Origin: Prodigiosinella aquatilis
Lineage (GTDB): Bacteria; Pseudomonadota; Gammaproteobacteria; Enterobacterales; Enterobacteriaceae
NCBI GenBank assembly: GCA_030388725.1
Contig: CP128857.1
Span: 1,922,001 to 1,986,000, forward strand
DNA length: 64,000 bases
Direction: 5' to 3'
Positions 44,639 to 54,226 of the stretch are shown here, one piece after another. The stretch's first letter is position 1. Every line of letters starts with the position of its first letter. The notes beneath the pieces are model-generated. The model had not been told where the DNA came from. It saw only the letters and a list, made by a program, of their open reading frames with translations, and did not search any database. Both the position numbers and the translations under genes were made by a program.

Positions 44639-45289
44639 TCATTCCACTTTGTTATCGGCGACCAGTTTGGTCAGATAATCATGCCACTGCTCGGGGCGTC
44701 CCAGCCAGGAGGCAATGTTGATGGTGGTATAGATATCGTCTACGGCAAACACCAGCGTTGGGAAACCGGCACCACCCGATTGCGTTAGCCAGAGACGGCT
44801 TTCTTCAATATGTTTTCGGGTAGGTAGTCCGCACCAGCGGGCGTAGGCCGCTTCAAATGACGTTACATCAAGACCGATTTCCGCCACCATTTTTATCAGT
44901 ACTGGAAGGTCGGAGATACGCAATCCTTCTACATAATGTGCATTCTGCAATCGTTCCAGTAAATCGATCCCTCGTTTGCCAAGCGTTTCCGCTGCCAAAA
45001 TCGCCGTGATGGGTGGTTCTGAATCCAGGATGGCAGTGATATCCCACAACAATCCATTGAAATAGCCATCGCCAAAAGGCTGACCGCTTATCTGGGCGAT
45101 GCGGCGATCGTGAGGCTGAATATAGTCGCGCCATTCGGCGGTGATTCGGCGGCGGCCCGGCCCGGTCATCATGCCGCCCGCATGTAATATGATAGGCAGG
45201 CCCTCTATTTTACGTGCAGTGCGTATCAACGGCGCTGCGGCATAGCACCAGCCGCATAGCGGGTCAAAAATATAGTGTAGCGTGTTCAT
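44639..45289 (-). CDS. DsbA-family cytoplasmic thiol oxidoreductase-like protein
   Basis: 216-residue protein with a thioredoxin-type DsbA fold. A CGWC redox motif sits near the N-terminus (FDPLCGWCYAAAP), and the conserved cis-Pro region is GAGFPTLVFAVD. There is no signal peptide or membrane segment, so it should act in the cytoplasm. It resembles the predicted protein-disulfide isomerases sometimes labelled DsbA family (COG3531-like). No partner is apparent: it converges on dmsD and is divergent from ycaD. Its substrate is unknown. Confidence 0.78.
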   Translation of the reverse strand: MNTLHYIFDPLCGWCYAAAPLIRTARKIEGLPIILHAGGMMTGPGRRRITAEWRDYIQPHDRRIAQISGQPFGDGYFNGLLWDITAILDSEPPITAILAAETLGKRGIDLLERLQNAHYVEGLRISDLPVLIKMVAEIGLDVTSFEAAYARWCGLPTRKHIEESRLWLTQSGGAGFPTLVFAVDDIYTTINIASWLGRPEQWHDYLTKLVADNKVE

Positions 45290-45707
45290 GTATCTGCTCC
45301 GTATGCCGAACTGGTTAAAATGAGGTGCCGGATGTCGTTGCGTCTGAAATCCCTGCTTGCCGAGGAAAGCGACGATAACTCGCTGAATTACGTAGCGCTA
45401 TTTTCATATTATTACCTATTTCCTGAGAGTTAGGGGACCAAGGCAAAATTTTCTCTGATTGTTGATCGCAAAGTTGGAAATAAAATTGCCCCATAGGCAA
45501 GAGAGAGTAAGCCATGGTGGATAATACCGATGAAACTGTAGGGATGAAGTATCATCAATACTCGTCGGGATAATGGGCTACCCTCCATCTCCGATTTTCC
45601 CTGGTGATGAACAAATTGTGCGGCACACTGTTGGGTGTCGATTGACTTTATTTTTGCCAGTGGCATGATGCGCGCAAATCATCATCTCTTCTCGGTCACC
45701 TGTTCCC
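45290..45707. other. Divergent intergenic region, nothing definite
   Basis: 418 bases separate the DsbA-like gene and ycaD and must carry both promoters. Short minus-strand open frames here lack ribosome sites and recognisable sequence. In E. coli ycaC lies between dmsC and ycaD, but no trace of it was seen. Confidence 0.5.
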
Positions 45708-46859
45708 ATGTCCACCTACACGCGTCCAGTTTTGTTGCTGCTCAGCAGTCTTTTGCTGTTGACGGTATGTATTGCTGTGTTGAATACGCTGGTACCATTA
45801 TGGCTTAACTATCAACGAGTTTCAGTCTGGCAAGTGGGGATGGTTGGGTCTTTCTATTTCAGCGGAAATTTACTGGGAACGCTGATTGCCGGGAAATTAA
45901 TTCGCTATTGCGGATTTAACCGCAGTTATTATTTTGCCTCTCTGTTGTTTGGCATTGCCTCGGCGGCGCTGGTGCTGTCACCAGATATCTGGAACTGGTT
46001 GCTGTGGCGTTTTATCGCTGGTGTGGGTTGTGCGCTGATTTGGGTGATAGTGGAAAGTGCGCTGCTGTGCAGTGGAACGTCAGTCAACCGCGGACAGCTG
46101 TTGGCTGCTTATATGATTGCCTATTATCTGGGGAGTGTGGTCGGGCAATTATTGCTGAGCATTCTGCCTACCAATATATTCAGCGTATTGCCGTGGGTGG
46201 TATCGCTGGTTGTGCTGGCATCGCTTCCGTTACTGTTTACCATGATCCCACCGCCGCAACCCGTCACACATCATGTTAACTTATGGCGGATGATGAAATA
46301 CCGTCACGCCAGGTTGGGTATCCATGGATGCGTCATTTCCGGTGTTATTCTCGGATCGCTATATGGGTTGATGCCGTTGTATTTATCTCATCAGGGCATG
46401 AGTGATTCCCAGGTAGGTTATTGGATGGCGTTGCTGATCAGTGCCGGGATTGTCGGGCAGTGGCCGATAGGCAAGATGGCCGATCGGTATGGCCGCTTAC
46501 TGGTGCTGCGGGTATTGGTCTTTGCCGTGATTGTCGGTTGTCTGGTGATGCTGGGTGTCAGTCACTATGTGATGGTGCCGGCGCTGTTTATTCTGGGATG
46601 CGCTGGTTTTACCCTGTATCCGGTGGCTATGTCCTGGGCATGTGAAAAAGTTTTGCCAGATGAACTGGTGGCGATGAACCAGGCGCTGTTGCTCAGTTAT
46701 ACCATCGGTAGTTTATGTGGTCCGGGGATGGCGGCAATGTTGATGCAAAACTACTCCGATAAGTTGTTGTTTGTGCTGATTGCCGCCGTTTCTTCCTGCT
46801 ATCTGGTCATGCTGTTGAAGAAGGGCGATCACCATCCCAAACCGTTTGCCACTGCCTAA
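45708..46859 (+). CDS. ycaD: YcaD: major facilitator superfamily transporter
   Basis: Predicted 12-helix inner-membrane MFS transporter of unknown substrate, 383 residues. I recognise it as YcaD from its N-terminus (MSTYTRPVLLLLSSLLLLT), the segment AGVGCALIWVIVESALLCSGTS and the MFS motif GKMADRYGRLLVLR between helices 8 and 9. The ATG at 45708 fits. It lies between the dms locus and pfl as in E. coli. It ends 2 bases before the convergent LysR gene stop. Confidence 0.9.
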   Translation: MSTYTRPVLLLLSSLLLLTVCIAVLNTLVPLWLNYQRVSVWQVGMVGSFYFSGNLLGTLIAGKLIRYCGFNRSYYFASLLFGIASAALVLSPDIWNWLLWRFIAGVGCALIWVIVESALLCSGTSVNRGQLLAAYMIAYYLGSVVGQLLLSILPTNIFSVLPWVVSLVVLASLPLLFTMIPPPQPVTHHVNLWRMMKYRHARLGIHGCVISGVILGSLYGLMPLYLSHQGMSDSQVGYWMALLISAGIVGQWPIGKMADRYGRLLVLRVLVFAVIVGCLVMLGVSHYVMVPALFILGCAGFTLYPVAMSWACEKVLPDELVAMNQALLLSYTIGSLCGPGMAAMLMQNYSDKLLFVLIAAVSSCYLVMLLKKGDHHPKPFATA

Positions 46860-46861
46860 GG

Positions 46862-47785
46862 CTAGTTTGATTTTTCGGTTAACGAAGGCCGACCGGCTTC
46901 AATAATGCTATTCCACAGCACTTCCGCTACCGGGCTTAGGCGGTACTTGACATTGCGCACCAGGTAAAAAATACTGGTCAGGTTCAGCCGGTCAGGGGCA
47001 ATGGCTGTGAGTCGGCCAGCCTTAACCCAACTCGTAGCATAGTGATCCGGCAAGAATCCCATATGTGTCCCCGCCAGTAGCAGCAGTAAGTTGCCTTCTT
47101 CGTTCCAGGTAGTATTTTGCAAACCTTGTTTGGCAACGGGACCTAGTTTTTTACAAATTTCGTTCAGTGCGTAACCGCCTATTAACAGTCGTCGGGGATT
47201 TAGGGTGCCTTCCTGCCATTCCCGTTCAACGCGCACGGCGTGCTCGCTGGCCACATAAAAAGAGCTGTGCTCGGTAAACGCCGGCTGGAAAAAAATATCT
47301 GGTGGAACATCATCCGGCAGTACCGTCAACATCACATCGAGATCGCCGTTTTTCAGTTGTTCTATCAAGGAGTGATAGTCGCTGATTTTGAGGTGCGCTG
47401 ATGCTTCTGGACTGAGATCGTAAAGCGTGCGGATAGCCTTGGAGACAGCTTGAGCCGGATGAGAGACAATATTATCCAGGCATCCGATGCGGACTTCACC
47501 AATCAGTTCGTGTTTAATCCTGGCCAACCGATTAGCAAAATCATCCAGTGTGGCAATTACCGATTTGGCTTCCTGATAAACCATCTCACCCTCGGTGGTC
47601 AGAGAAAAGCCACCACGACCACGTTCACACAGTATCAGCCCCAGTGTGTCTTCCAATCGGGAAAGATAGTGGCTTAACACCGGCTGGCTGAGCCCGGTGG
47701 TATCCTGAGCATTGGTGATGCCCTGTTTTTCCACGATTTTACAAAAAAGCTTCAGCCAGCGGATTTCAAGTTTGTCTAAGCGCAT
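46862..47785 (-). CDS. LysR-family transcriptional regulator
   Basis: 307-residue LTTR with an N-terminal winged helix-turn-helix (KIVEKQGITNAQDTTGLSQPVLSHY...) and a periplasmic-binding-protein-like effector domain (GEVRIGCLDNIVSHPAQ onward). It is divergent from an NCS1 permease gene, the usual sign that it controls that neighbour. E. coli carries the LysR gene ycaN in this region, but I cannot confirm orthology. The effector is presumably the permease substrate or a related nucleobase; this is inference. Confidence 0.85.
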   Translation of the reverse strand: MRLDKLEIRWLKLFCKIVEKQGITNAQDTTGLSQPVLSHYLSRLEDTLGLILCERGRGGFSLTTEGEMVYQEAKSVIATLDDFANRLARIKHELIGEVRIGCLDNIVSHPAQAVSKAIRTLYDLSPEASAHLKISDYHSLIEQLKNGDLDVMLTVLPDDVPPDIFFQPAFTEHSSFYVASEHAVRVEREWQEGTLNPRRLLIGGYALNEICKKLGPVAKQGLQNTTWNEEGNLLLLLAGTHMGFLPDHYATSWVKAGRLTAIAPDRLNLTSIFYLVRNVKYRLSPVAEVLWNSIIEAGRPSLTEKSN

Positions 47786-47898
47786 ATAGTGTCTCTGATA
47801 AACATAAATAATTTAGATGTTAACATTGAAATAAATTCATTTTAATCGATGTAATTACCCATTATGTTACGCTCAGACTGTCTCTGTTTGAGGCAGTT

Positions 47899-47916
47899 AC
47901 CACAAAAAAATGTGGT
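47899..47916. promoter_or_regulatory. Dyad ACCACA-N6-TGTGGT, candidate LysR operator
   Basis: A perfect 6-base inverted repeat around six A residues lies 114 bases from the LysR start and 138 bases from the permease start. Its size and position suit an LTTR recognition site. No binding evidence exists in the sequence itself. Confidence 0.4.
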
Positions 47917-47943
47917 TTATGCGCCATCCCAGGGTTTTTCATT

Positions 47944-47977
47944 AACAATTCTGCCGTCGAATGGCGGCAGAATTGTT
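47944..47977. repeat. Perfect 13-bp inverted repeat upstream of the permease
   Basis: AACAATTCTGCCG (47944-47956) and CGGCAGAATTGTT (47965-47977) are exact reverse complements with an 8-base spacer. As RNA it would form a very stable hairpin about 77 bases before the permease start. It has no long U-tract (CTATGTC follows), so it is not a typical terminator. It could be an operator or a leader structure. Confidence 0.6.
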
Positions 47978-48053
47978 CTATGTCATCTGCTGTCTGAACT
48001 ATAAAATACTTATTCTACGCTAATTATTTACCCTGTATTGTTATTGGGGAATT

Positions 48054-49358
48054 ATGTCTCAAGGAAATACCGCACCTGAAACGTTGCCGTCAAAACGACA
48101 ACCCTATGATTTTGAATACGAAATTGTACCACAGACCGCGCGTAAACGCTGGTATGTGATCACACTTATCTGGGTGGCGATGGGACTCGATATTTCGGGT
48201 CTTTTTTTGGGTACGTTTCTAAGCAGCGGACTGTTGTTTCCTCAGGCTGTCGGCGCAACCCTGATCGGATCGGCATTACTGGGTGTCATCGCGGCCTTGT
48301 GTGCCAATGTCGGTTATGGCTGCGGAGTGTCTACCACACTACTATGTATCTCGGTGTTTGGCCGTTTGGGTGGCAAATTGATTGGGCTGATAGCCGCGCT
48401 TTCACTCCTCGGCTGGTTTGCTTTTCAGCTCGATTTCTTCGGCATGATGCTACAAAAAGCGTTGTTACATTATCAGTTTGATTCCGGCCGACTACCAATT
48501 CTGATTTTTGGTATGACGTTGATGGCGCTAACGGCTATCTGGGGTGTCAGCGCATTGGGAAAACTCAGTATGTTCAGCGTACCGCTGATGATGATACTGA
48601 TTGTTTCCGGGATCGTTGCGGCGGCAGGCGTTCAGGGCTCGCCACCCTTGATGGCAGTGAAAGCGCCGATCAGTATGGGGGCCGCCATTTCCTATGTTGT
48701 CTCAATCTGGATTGTAGCGGCGGTGATGGCACCGGATATCGCTCGTTATGCCAAAACGCGACATGATGCGCTGTTGGGCGCCGGATTGGGGTTCTTTTTC
48801 GGTAACAGTGCCACCATTCTGGTTGCTTTGATATTAGCCCGTTTGGTGGGAAGCAATGATTTGATTGAAATATTTTTCAGCATCGGGCTGGGAATCTCCG
48901 CGATTGTGGTGCTGATACTGGCTCAATGGACGACTAACAGTGGCAATCTGGTTTCGGCCGCACTGGGATTGTCTGTGGTGGTCAGGAGATTACCGCGTCC
49001 GGTACTGGTGGTGTTATTGGCTGTCGCCGGCCTGTTATTGGCACGTAATGGCATGGTTCACAACTTTACCCCGTTTCTATCGTTGCTGGGGGTGCTGATC
49101 TCGCCCGTCGCCGGTGTGTATCTGGTGGAATATTATGTCTGGGGAGCGTCGCGTTTGATGCAAAATGCCCCACAGGTTTCATCGCTGAACCCTACCGCAA
49201 TGGCCGCCTGGTGTGGCGGTAGCGGGGTTAGTCTGCTCACATCGCCGGATTTTTTTAATCTGCTGACAATGACTACCGTGAGTTCGCTGGATGGGATACT
49301 GGTTGGCATGGTGATTTATGGGTTATGGGGCCGGCCCCGCCCCGCCGTACATCAGTAG
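48054..49358 (+). CDS. NCS1-family purine/cytosine permease (CodB-like)
   Basis: 434-residue integral membrane protein with about 12 helices, of the nucleobase:cation symporter-1 family. The N-terminal cytosolic stretch YDFEYEIVPQTARKRW and first helix region are typical of CodB-like permeases. Conserved segments include SIWIVAAVMAPDIARYAK and ILAQWTTNSGNLVSAALG. Cytosine or another purine/pyrimidine is the likely substrate, but no deaminase gene such as codA is adjacent, so specificity is open. Its stop overlaps the convergent pflA stop by 7 bases. Confidence 0.85.
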   Translation: MSQGNTAPETLPSKRQPYDFEYEIVPQTARKRWYVITLIWVAMGLDISGLFLGTFLSSGLLFPQAVGATLIGSALLGVIAALCANVGYGCGVSTTLLCISVFGRLGGKLIGLIAALSLLGWFAFQLDFFGMMLQKALLHYQFDSGRLPILIFGMTLMALTAIWGVSALGKLSMFSVPLMMILIVSGIVAAAGVQGSPPLMAVKAPISMGAAISYVVSIWIVAAVMAPDIARYAKTRHDALLGAGLGFFFGNSATILVALILARLVGSNDLIEIFFSIGLGISAIVVLILAQWTTNSGNLVSAALGLSVVVRRLPRPVLVVLLAVAGLLLARNGMVHNFTPFLSLLGVLISPVAGVYLVEYYVWGASRLMQNAPQVSSLNPTAMAAWCGGSGVSLLTSPDFFNLLTMTTVSSLDGILVGMVIYGLWGRPRPAVHQ

Positions 49359-50149
49359 ATGACTTTATGGCCGTAACTGGCGAGGATGGCCTTTACCCGA
49401 TCCATAGTATCGGTTTTGGGTGGATTTACCCCGTCAAGTTTGTATTCTTCGCCCATTGCCACCCATTTGTGTTTTCCCAATTCGTGGTAGGGCAGCAGCT
49501 CAATTTTTTCAATGTTGGACATATCTTTGGTAAATTCCCCCAGCATATGGACTGACCTGTCATCATCAGTCCAACCGGGAACGACGACGGAACGGATCCA
49601 GGTCCGCTGGTTGCGCTTGGCCAGATAGCGGGCGAAGTCCAGTGTACGGTGATTGGACACGCCAACCAGATTCTGATGAACACTGTCATCCATCTGTTTC
49701 AGATCCAGCATGACCAAATCGGTAACATCCAGCAATTCGTCAATCACCGGGTCGTAACGGCGGACATAACCATTGGTATCCAGACAGGTAGTAATACCTT
49801 GTTCTCTACAGGCGCGGAACCAGTCACGCACAAATTCGGCCTGTAAAATGGCTTCACCGCCAGAAGCGGTAACGCCGCCACCGGATGCATTCATGAAATG
49901 CCGGTAGGTCACGACTTCTTTCATCAACTCGTCAACGGTAATTTCCTTGCCACCGTGAGTATCCCAGGTATCGCGGTTATGGCAATACAGGCAACGCATC
50001 AGACAACCCTGGAAAAAGACAATGAAACGAATTCCCGGGCCATCAACGGTGCCGCAGGATTCATAAGAGTGGATGCGACCTTTCACCACGGGGGTGGCAT
50101 TGGTTGCTTCAGGAGACTCAAGGGTAACGCTCTGGGTTAACTCATTCAT
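49352..50149 (-). CDS. pflA: Pyruvate formate-lyase activating enzyme PflA
   Basis: Radical-SAM enzyme that installs the glycyl radical on PflB, 265 residues. The CX3CX2C motif binding [4Fe-4S] is seen as CLMRCLYC; glycine-rich SAM contacts include NASGGGVTASGGEA. It is about 19 residues longer than E. coli PflA (246), because the ATG at 50149 adds MNELTQSVTLESPEATNATP before the conserved GRIHSYESCGTVDGPGIR. No internal ATG near that boundary was seen, so the extension is probably real. It is downstream of pflB behind a strong terminator and so has its own promoter. Confidence 0.95.
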   Translation of the reverse strand: MNELTQSVTLESPEATNATPVVKGRIHSYESCGTVDGPGIRFIVFFQGCLMRCLYCHNRDTWDTHGGKEITVDELMKEVVTYRHFMNASGGGVTASGGEAILQAEFVRDWFRACREQGITTCLDTNGYVRRYDPVIDELLDVTDLVMLDLKQMDDSVHQNLVGVSNHRTLDFARYLAKRNQRTWIRSVVVPGWTDDDRSVHMLGEFTKDMSNIEKIELLPYHELGKHKWVAMGEEYKLDGVNPPKTDTMDRVKAILASYGHKVIY

Positions 50150-50418
50150 AGATAATCAGTGACACCAACAGGTTCAGCATTGTGGACAGTATAGTGGCAT
50201 TCCTCTCATTGAGCTAAGGAGCGTGGCATCAGCCAGCGTTCCGAAGCAAAAGACATACTAGAGCAGGAACGATTGAATTACGGAATGCACCGGAGATTCA
50301 CAACGTCTGAATTTTACCTCTATTCGGCATAAAATGCGTGGCAAATCTGCATTGAAATGGTGAAAACAGGTATTTTCAGGGTATCTTTGCCTCTGACCGT
50401 GTTTCTCTGACCGTGCAT
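50150..50418. promoter_or_regulatory. pflA promoter region
   Basis: About 270 bases between the pflB terminator and the pflA start must contain the pflA promoter. I see no strong FNR box or other named site, and no convincing open frame. Confidence 0.4.
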
Positions 50419-50449
50419 GAAAAAAAAGGCTCCACCAAAGTGGAGCCTG
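50419..50449 (-). terminator. Rho-independent terminator of focA-pflB
   Basis: On the minus strand AGGCTCCAC (50448 downwards) pairs with GTGGAGCCT around TTTG, followed by seven T. It is 28 bases after the pflB stop. Confidence 0.93.
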
Positions 50450-50476
50450 AGTATTTACACCGTATCAGTCAGCCAA

Positions 50477-52759
<2,283 letters not shown>

Positions 52760-52817
52760 TTTACACCTACCTTTAGATATGGATTTCTTAGAACCCGATG
52801 TTGCGGCCGATAGCACC

Positions 52818-53675
52818 TTAGTGCTTTTCTCCACCGCGCAAATAAATAACCCAATAGGTCAAGCCTACCATCAACCCCCCACCAATAATGTTGCCGATCG
52901 TGACTGGAATCAGGTTATTAGTAATAAAGTTACTAACGGTTAAATGCTCAAATTGTGTGGGTACCATACCGATGGCATGCCAGAATTCGGCAGAGGCGAA
53001 GTTCTTCACCACGATCCCCATCGGAATCATAAACATATTAGCGATGCTGTGTTCAAAGCCGCTGGCCACAAACATGGCAACCGGCAGGATCATGGCGAAC
53101 ATCTTGTCGGTCAGGCTGCGGCCGGAATAACTCATCCATACGGCCAGGCAGACCATCAGATTAGCCAAAATACCGAGGCAGAGCGCCTGGACAAAGGTAT
53201 GTTCCAGTTTATGGTTGGCTGTTTGCATAACATTCAGCCCCCAGGATCCGTTCGCCACCATGTGTTCACCAGAAAACCAGATTAATGCAACAAAGAATAG
53301 GGCACCGATCAAGTTGCCGACGTACACGTTTATCCAGTTGAGGGCGAGTTGTTTCCAGGTGATTCGGCCACTGGCCTTGGCAATGACGATCAGCACCGTC
53401 GAAGTGAACAAGTCTGCACCACAGACTACCACCAACATCAGCCCGAGAGAAAAGCAGATGCCGCCAATCAATTTTGCCACACCAAATGGCATAGCGCTTG
53501 ATCCAGTGGTGGCGGTAATATAAAAAACAAATGCAATAGAGATAAAAACACCAGCAGTAATTGCCAGATAAAAAGTAGTAAGCGGCTGTTTTGTCGCTTT
53601 ATAAACGCCGGCATCTTCAGCAGCTTTCGCCATGGCGGCAGGTAATAACAATGTGAAGGGGTTGTCAGCTTTCAC
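52818..53675 (-). CDS. focA: Formate channel FocA
   Basis: Pentameric formate/nitrite-family channel in the inner membrane, 285 residues. It has the family N-terminus MKADNPFTLLLPAAMAKAAEDAG and six helices; the conserved FNT signature GVVKNFASAEFWHAIG-like segment is near residue 225 and contains the central His. It exports formate made by PflB and reimports it at low pH. A well-placed FNR promoter lies just upstream. Confidence 0.96.
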   Translation of the reverse strand: MKADNPFTLLLPAAMAKAAEDAGVYKATKQPLTTFYLAITAGVFISIAFVFYITATTGSSAMPFGVAKLIGGICFSLGLMLVVVCGADLFTSTVLIVIAKASGRITWKQLALNWINVYVGNLIGALFFVALIWFSGEHMVANGSWGLNVMQTANHKLEHTFVQALCLGILANLMVCLAVWMSYSGRSLTDKMFAMILPVAMFVASGFEHSIANMFMIPMGIVVKNFASAEFWHAIGMVPTQFEHLTVSNFITNNLIPVTIGNIIGGGLMVGLTYWVIYLRGGEKH

Positions 53676-53708
53676 ACTAACTCTCTCTTAAAATTTATCA
53701 GCGTCGAG

Positions 53709-53750
53709 ATATTAACAAAGCAGTATAATCCGAAAATTGATATGGATCAT
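53709..53750 (-). promoter_or_regulatory. Class II FNR promoter of focA-pflB
   Basis: On the minus strand ATGATCCATATCAA (53750-53737) matches the FNR box at 9 of 10 bases. Exactly 22 bases later comes TAATAT (53714-53709), a good -10. The start would be near 53702, putting the FNR centre at -41.5 and giving a 27-base leader to the focA ATG at 53675. FNR/ArcA control of pfl is established in E. coli. Confidence 0.75.
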
Positions 53751-53789
53751 ATTGGCAGAAACTATTGGGGCTATCAAGCGAGGTTTAAT

Positions 53790-54143
53790 CCTTATTTTCA
53801 TGCCTAATTATATGAAAAATAAAAATAAAATTTTTTTTTAATTTTTACAAAAAGAGTTGAATTAACCCGATCTTCAATGCCGAACAAGCGTTAAAAAAAA
53901 TAAGTTTTTGTAGTAATTCAGTTTGCTACTTCGACGATATTTAATTATTTGTTCACCATTTGCTAACAATATTGCTGTCAGCATATTTTCATCAAACGAA
54001 ATGGCGGTAAATAAATAATGACATGTCGTCAGAAAAGTAAAATTAACCATAATAAAAACAAGGTTAATTGACGATAAAAAAAAGAATATGCAGAAGTGTA
54101 AAATAAAAACATCGCTAATGGGAATGTATTCTTTACGGCGCAT
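53790..54143. other. Strongly AT-rich stretch between focA and ycaO
   Basis: This region contains long runs of A and T, such as AAAATTTTTTTTTAATTTTT near 53826, and is far more AT-rich than the neighbours. An 89-codon minus-strand frame (53874-54143) encodes a very hydrophobic N-terminal half, but it has no ribosome site and ordinary low-complexity features. I treat it as unproven. The stretch probably serves as a bent, nucleoid-protein-bound upstream region of the pfl promoters. Confidence 0.45.
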
Positions 54144-54160
54144 GGTTATTCTATTTTACG

Positions 54161-54198
54161 AAAAAAATGGCAAGCGCCTGGGGTACAGGCGCTTGCCG
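54161..54198 (-). terminator. Rho-independent terminator of ycaO
   Basis: GGCAAGCGCCTG (54169-54180) and CAGGCGCTTGCC (54186-54197) form a perfect 12-base stem with a 5-base loop. On the minus strand it is followed by ATTTTTTTCG. It lies 29 bases after the ycaO stop. Confidence 0.95.
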
Positions 54199-54226
54199 CG
54201 GTTAGCACTATCGATATGCAGAGCGA

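Noticed and set aside
47786..48053. Riboswitch upstream of the NCS1 permease
   Set aside because: Two hairpins are present, but I could not match purine, guanidine, preQ1 or other known consensus elements; kept only as inverted repeats.
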